Source of the DNA: Porphyra umbilicalis
Taxonomy: Eukaryota > Rhodophyta > Bangiophyceae > Bangiales > Bangiaceae
Length of the DNA: 21,829 nt
NCBI GenBank assembly: GCA_002049455.2
Contig: KV919332.1
Span: 1-21,829, forward strand
Reading direction: 5' to 3'
Shown: piece after piece, positions 9,638 to 18,904 of the stretch
Position numbering within the stretch: the first letter of the stretch is position 1
Layout: every line of letters begins with the position of its first letter
Notes under the pieces: generated by a model
What the model saw: the letters and a program-made list of their open reading frames with translations, nothing else
Databases searched by the model: none
Told to the model about the DNA's origin: nothing
Made by a program: the position numbers and the translations under genes

Positions 9638-11877
9638 TCACGCCGCCCGCGTCGCCACGTAGCGGTAGTTAAAGTACGGGTCCGCCTCGGACGACGCGTT
9701 GCCGACGCGCACGGTCACACGCACGCGGCCCTTGCCCGGCGGCACGCGGCACTTTAAGCTGTCGGCCGTCACGTCAAACACGGCGGTACAGGGCGTGCCG
9801 CCGACAAACGCGCGCGTGTCGCCTGGCACAAAGTTCCACCCGACCACCGCCAGCGTGTTGCCGCCGACCGACGGCCCCCGCGGCGGGTGCACGCCAATGA
9901 CGCGCACGCGCCGCGGGTTGCGCTCGACGGGCACCATGACGAGGACGCGCGCTTGAAACACTTGCGGCGAGACCAGCTCCCCACAGGGGGACACGACGAG
10001 GGAGAGGCCGCTCGCTTCCCGAAACACCACGGGGGGGCCACCACGCGCCGCCCGTCACGGGAGAGGCGGGTGCGCCAGAGGAGCCCCGACTTGCGGAAGG
10101 CGACTTTAGACGAGAAGATGTCCCCGCGGAGACGGTTGGCAAAGCGAAAGGCCGTGTACTCGGCCATCCCATTGGTGGACGAGGTGAAGAGGGCGGCGGG
10201 GGGGGTGTAGCCGCCGCGCGCGACCGTGTCGGTCGGCGGGTGGTAGACACACTGCCGCGGGTCCCAGACGCCCCGCGCGCGGTTGGGTGTGCCATAGTAG
10301 GCGCCCTGCTCTACGCGCAGCAGGCGGTCCTTTTCATTGCCGGGCTCCCCGCCGGCCTTGCCACACGAAAGGCTCGTCACCCCAAAGCCCGTGTTGGCTG
10401 AGTTGTCCGCCGCCCACATCGACCCCGTCGAGTGGAGAAGCAAGTTAAGCGCGTTGCGGATGCCTGCCGCGTACACCTGCACGTGCTCCGCATTGGCCGT
10501 GATGACCGCCTTGGCCGGCTCGGCATAGTTGGAGTAGCGGATGGTGCCGTTAAAGCCCGAGCGGCTGGTGTGGGCGATGAGCGCCGCCGACGTGAGGGGC
10601 GTGTCGGGGATGCCGCCAATCCCATCGCCCGGCACCGACACGCCCGCGTTGGTGGAGGAGCCGACGAGCAGCAGTAGGTCGCCATTGTCATTAAACGTGA
10701 GCCCGCTGGGAGAGTGGTCGTGAGCAGAGACGGGGAGGCCCGACACGAACCCCTCCTGCTCGACGCGGAGGCACGCGGCGTCGCCCGCGCCGCCGACGGC
10801 GAGGCGCTCGACGCGGCCATTGGCCCACCGCTCCACCCCGAGGGCATCCGCGTGGCGCTGGTGAAATAGGATGGCCGTCGACGCGTATAGGCGGGGGAGC
10901 CCCCCGGGGCGCTCCGTCGGGTCAAAGGCGAGGCCCATGACCGACCGCCAGCGGCCGAGGTTGGGCGACTTGCACTCGTTGGTGACTACCAAGTCGGGGG
11001 AAACGGTCAGCGCGTGCACGTGGCCGTCCATGGTGCCCATGTAGTAGCGCTGGTCCGGCCCGAGGACTGTCGCAACGACGCGCTCAATGACAAAGACGCC
11101 GCGCGACGGGGGGTCCGCCATGAGCGTCTTTTGCTCAAACGCAAACGGGGAGTTGCCCTTGACGTACGCGAGGGACACGGGCGCGCTCTCCCCAAACTTG
11201 GTGCGGACGGTCAGCTGCGCAGTGCCGACCGGGTGAGGCGGCAGCAACACCCGCAGCGTCGAGTCGTCCACTTCGTCCACCGTCTCGGCGGGCACCCCAT
11301 CAACGAGCACGACTGGCTGGTTGTAAAAGCGAGCGCCCTTGACGACGGCGGGGGTGTTCCCCTCCGGCGATGCCTTGGTCGGCGCGACCGACGCCACGCG
11401 CGGTGGCCGCATCTGCGACCGCCGCGCCGGCGCGACGGCGACGAGGGAGTGCGCCGACGAGACCGACCCGGTGTTGTCCTCGACTTCAAGCAGGATGGGC
11501 GTGCTGCCGACGCGGAAGCGCACGGCCTTGACCGAGCCGTTGGCAATAACCGCCCCATTGCCTGACGTGTACCACGTGGCGCGCACGATGCGGCCCGTCT
11601 CCACGGGGGGGCCCGCCGAAAAGTAGTGCGAGTGCGACTGGGAGCCGTCGAGGCGCACCCACTCGGCGCCGTCGCCGTCCCAGTCAAAGACGACCCGCTC
11701 GGGGCCGGGCACCGCGTGCGCGCGGTGGTCATACCCGGAATTGCCGGTCGGGTCGTCGGGGGTGACGGCGCCCGTGGGGGCGGGGAGGGCGGCCAGCACC
11801 GCCGCCGCCGCGGCGGCAGCGGCGACGGCGGCGGTGCGGGCGACGAGGCGGGCACCCCGGCGGCGGCGGACGTCCAT
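9638..11877 (-). CDS. Secreted PKD-like/IPT/glucose-sorbosone-dehydrogenase-like propeller/IPT protein (one frame break)
   Basis: The ATG at 11877 sits in a near-perfect context (GCCGCCATGG) and opens a signal peptide: MDVRRRRGAR, a long Ala/Val core, cleavage near APTGA-V (about residue 37). Domains: about 60-150 a PKD-like beta sandwich (VVFDWDGDGAEWVRLDGSQ, LLEVEDNTGSVSSAHSLVAV); 158-238 IPT/TIG (VASVAPTKASPEGNTPAVV, STLRVLLPP); 245-640 a propeller of the glucose/sorbosone dehydrogenase type, with HSPSGLTFNDNGDLLLLVG, VYAAGIRNAL (GxRN) and KDRLLRVEQGAYYGTPN; 652-742 a second IPT/TIG (VRVIGVHPPRGPSVGGNTL, TADSLKCRVPPG). The histidine in HxxxGLTF matches the place of the catalytic His in soluble quinoprotein dehydrogenases, but PQQ or metal binding is unproven. 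It likely acts outside the cell on sugars or polysaccharide. A frame break lies in the 7-base run 10031-10037; one added base gives a continuous 746 residues ending TGA 9638. Confidence 0.82.
10031..10037 (-). other. Apparent one-base deletion in a homopolymer
   Basis: Upstream the minus-strand frame reads RDGRRVVAPP and then degenerates. One base over, it continues VVFREASGLSLVVSPCGELV into the second IPT domain. Eight instead of seven bases in this run joins the two with no stop. No other break is seen in the gene. Confidence 0.8.
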
Positions 11878-12831
11878 GGCGGCGGCGGCCGCCGGTCGGG
11901 AGGAAGGGAGGGGGGGGGGGCACCCGACGAGGCGGTGAGGGTGCGGCCGGCGGCGGCGGGGGGGTAGAATCAGGGAATGAGGGCGACGCAACGTTGGCGG
12001 CACCGGCGACCTGGTGGGGCGCGCCGACCACAGACGCCAGGGCGGGGAAGGACGCGGCGGGGGGTCAAGGCCTACGAGCGGGCGACGCTCCCAACGAGGG
12101 TCTACGCGAAGCGGTGAAGTCCAGCCGCGGGGGGTGCCACCCGCCGCCGCCGCTTGCCGTGGCGGGCGGGCGCCCCTCAAAGCCCATTGTCACCGACGCG
12201 GTCGTCCCCCTGCGCGCCACCCCGCCCATCCGACCCGCCCAGCCCCATTTGGTGGCACCGCCACCGCCGCCGCCGCCGCCACCGCCACAGCCGCTGCTGC
12301 CGCGGCGGCCGCACGCCGACGGCGCCTTCCCCCCCCCCCGCCCCGACACGGCCGCGCGGTGCCGCCGCCGGCGCGCCCCCACGGGATGCAACCGGCGGCG
12401 TGGCGGCGGTGGGGGCACTGCGGGCGGCGGCGGCGTCGGCGGCGGCGCCGCCGCCCCCCGCGGCGCGACGCGCCGCGCGGTACCCCGCCCCCGGGCGCAA
12501 GGGGGCGCGGGCTGCAAAGCGCCCGCCGCGCCGCCGCCGCCACAGCCGCGTGCGGTGGCGGTGGCGGCGGCGGCCGTCTGTGGTGCGTCGACGCAGGCAG
12601 TGGCCGCACCGCATCATCATCATCACGCCCCACATCCCAAGGATGCCCATGCATGATGAACGGGCATCCTTGGGATGCGGTCCGCCACCCGCGGCGGGGG
12701 CGGCGGCGGTCTCTGTCTTCCTGAGATTTCGCGACCCCGACTGGCGGCGCGAGAGCCTCCCCATCTGCGAAGTACATATTGCCTTAATTTTAGTCCAAGA
12801 TGTGGCTGGTTTGTCTTGTGTGGCTGGTCGT
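11878..12831. other. GC-rich upstream region of the propeller gene, possible overlapping plus-strand frame
   Basis: The first 60 bases upstream of ATG 11877 are pyrimidine-rich on the coding strand, as expected for a leader. A plus-strand frame at 11994-12656 stays open for 220 codons with fairly natural stretches (LREAVKSSRGGCHPP, PSKPIVTDAVVPLRATPP) and ends HHHHHAPHPKDAHA. It contains no ATG in frame and most of the block is low-complexity, so I do not call it a gene. The block could hold a divergent promoter. A strong hairpin lies at 12633-12677. Confidence 0.4.
12633..12677. repeat. Perfect 16 bp inverted repeat with 13 nt loop
   Basis: CATCCCAAGGATGCCC (12633-12648) and GGGCATCCTTGGGATG (12662-12677) are exact reverse complements around ATGCATGATGAAC. 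The RNA would form a very stable hairpin. Bacterial-type termination is not expected here, since there is no U tract. A processing hairpin or the remnant of a small palindromic insertion is possible. Confidence 0.8.
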
Positions 12832-12857
12832 CGTCGGTTCATGGTACCCCTCAGACG
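12832..12857 (+). repeat. Left terminal inverted repeat
   Basis: Matches the reverse complement of 14230-14255 at 21 of 26 positions, with GGTACC in both. Confidence 0.6.
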
Positions 12858-13392
12858 AATGCCGGATTCGTAAGGTCTTCATCTGTCAAACGATGGTCAG
12901 ACGAATGCCCATTCGTCTGCCCGTTCGTAAGGGTGCGTTTTCGTTTGTGTCGCGTCTGTCATTCGTCAGGGAAACGTTTGGGCTCGGTGACCCACTGACA
13001 AAGCCTTCTGAACAAGATGCTGGCAGTGAGGGGCGTACTTCGAACATCGGAAGTGAGAATGTTTTTAATTACCCAGTACGTTCCCACTAACGGTCAAAAG
13101 CTACTAGTGAGCTGTACTAAGCTTAATGGGACCCTCCTGCCCCTGTTCGGCGTCGCTTTCCCCCACCCCCACATGACGCCACCTGCCTCCTACCCTCTCC
13201 ATACCCCCAGTACCCACCCCCACAGGGAACGGGCGACGAAGCTCCGCCACCTCGTCCCCCACGTATCTACCCCCGTGCCAAGCCGGGTCAACATGGCACT
13301 GCGCTCCACCCCCAACCTCACGGGCCAAACGCACACACTCTCCCCCATATCCCTCCTGCTCCTCCCCACGTCAAAAAGCCTTTAACTCAACG

Positions 13393-13431
13393 GTCGTGAC
13401 CGGCACCGAACACAACCACGTCGGTCACGAC
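13393..13431. repeat. 9 bp inverted repeat at the strand-bias switch
   Basis: GTCGTGACC (13393-13401) and GGTCACGAC (13423-13431) flank a 21-base loop. DNA to the left (about 13125-13380) is pyrimidine-rich and DNA to the right (about 13432-13680) purine-rich on the plus strand, so the hairpin marks the turning point. Confidence 0.55.
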
Positions 13432-14229
13432 AAAAGAGATGGGGGGGCAAGGTCGGTGCGCAAGAGGTTGGGGAGGTGCGGCAGGTCAGAGGTGCGGGAG
13501 GCAGTGGGGTGAGAACCACTTGCAGCAGTACGAATGGTGAGGTACGGGGTAAACCGTACAATGGTGTGAAGAGAGAGGAGGTGGCCACGGCGGCGGTAAG
13601 ACGAGAGAGGGACAAGCGGGAGCGTTGCAGCGGGGTGGGGACATAAGAGACGATGACAGAACGGAGAGCGGTACACTACACCTGCGCGTCGGAAGACGAG
13701 GAGAGGCAAGGCCTCACTTCGAGAGAAAGGGGAGTCGTCTCCCAGGTTCCACTCCCGCCTGGCGGGCCTCTCCGATTGGCTAAACCGCTGGTGTCTTCAA
13801 ATGTTTGAACAGGAGTAGCCCCGAGGCCTACCTCAACAGCCTCAAGAAAGGGTCCCGACAGAAGCATCAGTGTACTTAATTATTGAGATGTTTAGGTGGT
13901 CACGGGGGCCGCGAGAGCAGCCATGAGCGCGGTATGGTAAATGAAGCGCTGGTGATCGACAATTTCTTTTTTGGGTCGCTGCAATGGACAACGGGAAGGC
14001 GTCAGCAGCGCACAGTATGAGCCAATCAAGGGCTCTGTTGGAGACTCCACGAGCGGTCGACGTCTCACAGGCCTTGATTTGCTTGTCACGTGCTGCTGCA
14101 GCTGCTTGACGACAAGCTTACGAAAGCGGTATTCGTAACGCCTACGTTTGACAAACGAAAGACAAACGAACGACAGACGAACATCGTACGAAAGCGCGCG
14201 TTTGGTCTTCGTACTTTTCGTTTGTCTTC

Positions 14230-14255
14230 CGTCTGGGTGGTACCAACTACCGACG
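14230..14255 (-). repeat. Right terminal inverted repeat
   Basis: Inverted partner of 12832-12857. It reads CGTCTGGGTGGTACC on the plus strand. Confidence 0.6.
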
Positions 14256-15154
14256 GTGTTGAGGGTCGTTTCATGAGCGGAGGGGAGCCAAGGACAAGGC
14301 TGGGGGCTGCCCGCGAGAGGAGAAGGATTATGATTTCATTTCACAGTTTTCTGTAGCGAAGACCGCACGACGCTTCACCATAAAGGTGCGGAGGTCTGAT
14401 TGCGCGGCCTCGGTTCGTTCCACTTTCCGCGAAGGGGCTGATTGCACGGCCCTCGTCTGGGTGGCCTCGAGCTCTGGCCCTATATTCCCACAGTCACCCA
14501 TGACAGTCCAACGAGGCGCCGCGGTGCGAGCGGGAGATCCCGCGGCGGCCGCTGCCCCAATGGGCGGGCGGCGGTGGGTGGGAAGCCGACGCGCCAGGCG
14601 CAACGGATGCACGTCCGCGTGAGCGGTGGGCGACGCCCGCGGGGGTGGGGCGGGCGTTCCCCCCCGCCCGCCACTGCCGTTGCGCGGCGGAGCGAATGCG
14701 ACGCGGCCGGCGGTCCCCCGAGTTGCACGGATCGAGTTGCATCCGCCACGGGTCGGGGGTGGGGGGTGGCGCCCCGCCGCCGCGGCGCGTGGAAACAGCG
14801 GGCGGGGCCGCGCGGCGACGCGCGCGCCGCCGCCGCGTGCACGGGTGCGTGGGGAACCGAGAGTGGGCCCGGCGTCGTCGATGGGGGGGGGGAGCGGGGG
14901 AGGGGGCGGGGGAGGGGGGGCCCGGCGTCGGCTATGGGGGGGGGGGGGGGCGGGGAGGGGGGGGGGGGGTGGGGGAGGGGCGGTGCAAAGAGAGGGGTGC
15001 GGCGGCGCGTGCATGACGCCGGGCGAGCGGCGGCCGGCCGGCGACGGCGGGCGGTTGCGCGGCCGCGTGCAGCCGCGAGTACTGGCCAAGGCCGAGGTGC
15101 GGCGGGCGGGCGTCCCCCCCCGCGGCTCGGTGCGGTTGCTGCGTTGGGAGCCGC
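14256..15154. other. GC-rich region with long G runs, coding status unclear
   Basis: From about 14500 the sequence is G-rich, with 15-base (14936-14950) and 13-base (14957-14969) G runs. On the plus strand a TATATT lies at 14482-14487, then ATG 14500 opens only 40 codons. A later plus frame (RVLAKAEVRRAGVPPRGSV, about 15079-15135) looks protein-like and may be the front of the coding region described next. On the minus strand a frame ending at 14328 has a natural tail (GPELEATQTRAVQSAP, RTFMVKRRAVFATENCEM). I cannot choose between strands. Confidence 0.35.
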
Positions 15155-16080
15155 TTGCGTCTGGGGCCGCTGCGCCTCTTGGCAGCGCCTCGACGTTGTG
15201 ACGTCTACGCTGCGCGGGGGCCCGCGCGCGTGGATGTGGAGGCGTGGCGCTCCCCGCCTCGGCTGGGCGCCCGTGATGCCACCGCGGCAACCGGCGGACG
15301 CGTGCGTGCGGCCACGGTACGGTTTGGCGGCACGGTCACACTGTCGGTGGCGAACCCCGCGTGGTGGCTCACGGACGCGGCTCCCTGTGCGGCTGCAACC
15401 GGCGCGCCCATTGTGCCGGTCAAAGGGGGGGGGGTGGGTGGGCGGGGGGCGAGGGCGGCAACGGGGTTACCGCCCGACGGACCGGGCGGGGTTCGGTGGT
15501 GGCTGCCAATCCCCAGCGGCGGGGGCGGACAGGGAAGGGGCGGTACCCCACCGGTGGGACATACTGCCGGTCACAGCCGCGCTTGGGACGGGGACGGCGG
15601 GGATGGGTGTCGGCCAGAGCGGTCTTGACAGTCGCGGGCGAAAGGAGTCGACGGTCTCACCGGGGGCGGGTGTCACGGGCGTGGCTGCAAACGCCTCGGG
15701 TTCTACGGCGCGCTGCTGGGTGTGCTCCCTCGTTTTGCCACCCCTCTGGCCATGCAACTTTTTTCCTTCTCATCCGCACGGACGGCCGACCCTTACAGCC
15801 CCGTATGCGTGCTGCGGTGCCCCCCAGTCGGGGAGCGCACCAGCCGCTGCAGCCGCCGCCTTCATCGCCGCCGCTACCCCGTATTGCTGCCGCTGCGGCC
15901 GTCCCGGTGGCGACCGCAACGGCCGCGGCGGCCGCCGCACCCCTGTGCGCCTGGGTGGCGGTGGAGCCGACGCGGCCGGCGCGCTCCCGCCTGGTGGTGG
16001 CGCTCACAGCCCCGGTCCCGCCTGCGACCGATGAGTCGACGCCGCCCGTCGGCGGCTGTCCCTCTCCCCGACTACATTAG
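15155..16080 (+). CDS. Probable coding region, unknown protein, reading frame shifts
   Basis: One plus frame reads CDVYAARGPARVDVEAW, then VRFGGTVTLSVANPAWWL and CAAATGAPIVPVKG, with beta-strand-like hydrophobic alternation and GC-rich third positions. It turns to glycine at the 10-base G run 15425-15434. With one added base the track enters a frame that stays open to TAG at 16078-16080, ending LCAWVAVEPTRPARSRLVV and ALTAPVPPATDE. A competing frame (VTAALGTGTAGMGVGQSG, 15559 onward, stop at 16032-16034) is also plausible in the middle. The start is not defined; 15155 is only where the good frame becomes clear. It converges on the F-box gene, and in the preferred frame the two stop codons overlap. 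No family is recognised; the alternating strands suggest a beta-rich domain, which is inference. Confidence 0.42.
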
Positions 16081-17870
16081 GCCAGCGCCCACCCGCACAC
16101 CCACCCCGCCGCGGGCACCACCGGGGAGCCCCCCGGCGGATCCACCCACCCAACCGGCGGCGACGCCAGCTCGCCGGCCAGCACCAGCCCCGGCGGGGCG
16201 AGCGCAAAAAAGGCGGCGGCGGGCAACGGCGCGCGGCCGGGAGTCGCTCGCTCGGTCCGCGAAAAGCCAAAGTAGAGGCGCGCGAGGCCCGGCGGCGCCG
16301 CCGCGCCCGCCGCTGCGCCGCCGACGCCACCGCTCGCACCGGCGGCCGCGCCGGCGGTGCGCCCGTCGTCGGCGACGGCCACGCGTCGCTCGGGTGCCAG
16401 ATCGAAGTGGCCCCACGGGCGCCCCCGCGCCAACCACGTGTCAACCATCAGCCGCAGCGTGGTGACTGAGGCGGGCAGGCGCGACGCGGCGGCGAGCAGC
16501 GGCCGCAGGCCGTCAAAATCACGGGCAAAGACGGAGAGGGAGCGGAGGGCGGGAAAGGCCCCCAGCGCCGCAACGTCGGCGGGCCTGTTGCCGATGCAGT
16601 CTGTGTAGTCAAAGTTGAGGGCGAGGTGCGCGAGGTGCGGCAGGCGCGCGACGTGCGGCAGGAAGGGGCGGTCGACCAGCGGCCGAAGCACCAGCGTGCG
16701 CAGCGCCGACGACGAGTGGAGGCGGGTGGTCGGCCCAAACATAGCCAACGTCATGTCCTCCGTGCCCATGTCCGTAGCGAGCGAGGCAATGGCCGCCGGG
16801 GGACCCATTGTGAGCCACCGTACCAGCGCTTCCTGGTTGCTCCGAGCGTCTGGTACACCCCCGAGCACAACCGTCACAGACGTGAGCGGGCGGCCGGCAA
16901 GCAGCACCTCCACGTGGGGGATGTGGCCATGCTGGTCCAACCGCCGCAGGTGCGGCAGGGCCGGTAAAGCCAGCGCCGCCGCCGCTTCCGGCGCCGTCTC
17001 GTAGAGCGTGAGCTTGAGGTACGTCAGGTGGGGGGCCCACACGGTCAACGCGGTCGCGTCGGCCACCGACAGTTGTCCATGGAACGCAAACTCCCGCAGC
17101 GCGTCCGCGGGCGGCGCGGCAACCGCCCACCGGCGGAGCATGCCGGCCGTCGGGTAGACACTGAGGGACGAGCGGCAGACGAGGAACCCTTCGAGGGACA
17201 AGGCGACCAAGCGGGGGGCCACAGCCGCCAACGTGGCCCCAACCGCCGCCTCTGTGGCGCACGACGCGAGGAAGCCGCGCACGTGCAGGCGGCGGAGGGT
17301 GTCCCGCGGCCGCGTACCCGGCGCCACGGCCCGGTCGACAACCTCGGCGCCGAGGGGTCCGACCGTCAGGGTGTGGAGCGGCAGGCGCCCCGCCGCGGTA
17401 AGCAGCGGTCCGAGGTGCCCAGCACCGGAAAACGTGGCCACGTCGTCGTCACCCACCTCGATAAACACCCCGTGCGGCCGACGGATGGTGAGTGAGCGCA
17501 CGCCCGACGGGGGTGCCAGCAGCGCCACGGCGGCGGCGACGCGGTCGCAGAGGGTGGCCGTCCGCGTCGGCACGTCGCGAAACGGGACGGCGCGCCGCGG
17601 GTGAAGGCTGTGGCCGCCGCCGAGAAAGGCCGGCGGCGAGCAGTGGCGCTCCCCAAAGAGATTGAGGTTGAGGGCGGGGCCGAGGCTGGACCGGGCCGCC
17701 TCCCGCAAGCGCACACAGGTGGCTCGGATGGCCAGCGCGGTGGCCTCTGTCGCTGCGTCGGCCGGGCGCAGGTGGGTGGTGACGGCGGCGAGCAGTTCGT
17801 CGGGCAGGTCCAGCAGCTGCAGCGGGGGGAGGGGGGCGAGTATGACGCTTGGGCTCCTGTGGGTGTCCAT
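16077..17870 (-). CDS. F-box / LRR-like protein (paralog 2)
   Basis: Intact 597-residue frame from ATG 17870 to TAA at 16077-16079. The frame stays open upstream to 18299, but I start at MDTHRSPS because it has G at -3 and +4, matches the MDT start of the paralog at 2897, and lies just downstream of TATA-like DNA. Residues about 18-60 form the F-box (LLDLPDELLAAVTTHLRP, then AIRATCVRLREAAR). The body repeats leucine-rich segments: LPLHTLTVGP, LRRLHVRGF, LVALSLEGF, LTYLKLTL, LRTLVLRPL, LAHLALNFDY, LRSLSVFARD and VTTLRLMV. The C-terminus (about 510-597) is Ala/Gly-rich, then ARLYFGFSRTERATPGR. By family it is an adaptor of an SCF ubiquitin ligase with unknown target. Unlike its neighbours it has no frame breaks. 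Confidence 0.85.
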   Translation of the reverse strand: MDTHRSPSVILAPLPPLQLLDLPDELLAAVTTHLRPADAATEATALAIRATCVRLREAARSSLGPALNLNLFGERHCSPPAFLGGGHSLHPRRAVPFRDVPTRTATLCDRVAAAVALLAPPSGVRSLTIRRPHGVFIEVGDDDVATFSGAGHLGPLLTAAGRLPLHTLTVGPLGAEVVDRAVAPGTRPRDTLRRLHVRGFLASCATEAAVGATLAAVAPRLVALSLEGFLVCRSSLSVYPTAGMLRRWAVAAPPADALREFAFHGQLSVADATALTVWAPHLTYLKLTLYETAPEAAAALALPALPHLRRLDQHGHIPHVEVLLAGRPLTSVTVVLGGVPDARSNQEALVRWLTMGPPAAIASLATDMGTEDMTLAMFGPTTRLHSSSALRTLVLRPLVDRPFLPHVARLPHLAHLALNFDYTDCIGNRPADVAALGAFPALRSLSVFARDFDGLRPLLAAASRLPASVTTLRLMVDTWLARGRPWGHFDLAPERRVAVADDGRTAGAAAGASGGVGGAAAGAAAPPGLARLYFGFSRTERATPGRAPLPAAAFFALAPPGLVLAGELASPPVGWVDPPGGSPVVPAAGWVCGWALA

Positions 17871-18553
17871 GACGGAGAAGACGGGCTTCCAGTGCCGGGT
17901 TGGCCTCGGCGGTGTTGCCGCCGCCGTATGATATAGGGCCGAGTATAATACGGGGCGATTCCTCGGCCGAGCCTGACCCGCCTCAACGCGTCCGGTCCAC
18001 CGGGTTCGAACGAACGCTCCTGAAGGTAGGGAAGATGATGACAGGAGGGGGGGGGGGGCAAGAGCTCCTTGGCCGGGTTGTCGCCTCTCCAACTGGGTAG
18101 GCAGGGACGGCGGCCGCGCACAGCTGCGTCTCGGCAGGGGCGGGAAAGAGACCGACCGCGCTCGTCGCGAACCCCCTCTGGAGGAGACCACTCTGGGTGG
18201 GCCACCTGTCGTGCTGTCCCAGAGTCTCCGAAAAGTGACATATCGTGGACAGGCACTCTGCGACCCATATCTGTTGCAGAAATGGGCACGCTCGAGCACG
18301 AACGAGTGGGCTCCTCTAAAGCTTTAGTCGAGCGAGGTATTCCAGGGTTCCCAATTTCGGCTGATATAGACATATTCAAGATAGTATATGTCTGTGTCCA
18401 CTGCCCATTGGTCCATCCATTTTATCCGGCTGAGTGGATGGCCTTGGCGCGCAGTTCTTACTATTCATCACCTTTTTTGACATCGACTCTGTGGGCCAAA
18501 ATTGGAAATACGGCATTCAGACTCCAGAGACAAAATATAATTCATTCAAAACG
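17871..18553. other. Intergenic region upstream of F-box gene 2
   Basis: It holds the putative core promoter (17927-17950), a 12-base G run (18047-18058) and an A/T-rich stretch with a small inverted repeat AGACATAT/ATATGTCT (18368-18375, 18386-18393). No credible gene is seen beyond the leader extension of the F-box frame. Confidence 0.5.
17927..17950 (-). promoter_or_regulatory. Candidate TATA-type core promoter of F-box gene 2
   Basis: On the minus strand TATTATAC (about 17950-17943) and CTATATCATA (17936-17927) lie 57-80 bases before ATG 17870, an island of A/T in GC-rich DNA. A start site about 30 bases downstream would leave a leader of about 30-45 bases. Position and composition are the only evidence. 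Confidence 0.4.
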
Positions 18554-18596
18554 TATTGCTGATCCCCCAATTCTGTCCTCATCGCCCCGGAACGGT
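18554..18596 (+). repeat. Left terminal inverted repeat of the small element
   Basis: 41 of 43 positions match the reverse complement of 18905-18947. The two differences are near the inner end. Confidence 0.8.
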
Positions 18597-18904
18597 AGTG
18601 CATGTCCGGCCCGATCTTTACAGAATGTGCCCGTACGGCCCCCAATCGCACAATCGACGCCTTCGTTTTTCTGCACTTTTCTGCGTATCTCCCAGAAAAT
18701 CTCGATATCCCAACGATTGCGGGCCGGTTGCTCCCTTGACACGGAAGGGATCGGAAGAAAATCTCAAGAAAAAGAAGGATCTCGGTTCTGCACGGAAGTG
18801 GCGGTGGGAGAGCCAATAGGACGTCTCAGATTTGTGCTGAGCAGCTGTTTACCGCTGCGTTAACCAATAGATGGCCAGTTCCACAAGAACCGTACCGCCA
18901 GGAA

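Larger units (their letters stand above)
12832..14255. mobile_element. Candidate nonautonomous DNA transposon with ACGAA/TTCGT-rich ends
   Basis: The ends are imperfect inverted repeats: 12832-12857 and the reverse complement of 14230-14255 share 21 of 26 positions, including CGTCGGT, TGGTACC and CAGACG. For about 130 bp inside each end the sequence is packed with ACGAA/TTCGT and AAACGTTTG-like motifs on both strands, a layout typical of transposase-binding subterminal repeats in cut-and-paste elements. One such pair forms an exact palindrome (CAGACGAATG CC CATTCGTCTG, 12898-12919). No transposase frame is seen, and no clear target-site duplication is visible. The interior has a pyrimidine-rich half and a purine-rich half. 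Exact ends could be at GGTACC (12843 and 14244) instead. Confidence 0.62.

Noticed and set aside
12832..14255. Transposase gene inside the element
   Set aside because: Short frames at 13017-13385 and 13382-13867 have no transposase motif or catalytic acid pattern.
14442..16034. 530-codon plus-strand open frame taken as one gene
   Set aside because: It contains long Gly/Arg junk over G runs; the better protein sequence at 15155-15427 lies in a different frame.
17998..18020. GGTTCGAA resembling a tRNA T arm
   Set aside because: No matching T stem, acceptor stem or anticodon arm around it.
17871..18299. In-frame N-terminal extension of F-box gene 2
   Set aside because: It would place TATA-like DNA inside the coding sequence and lacks paralog similarity; ATG 17870 has a better context.
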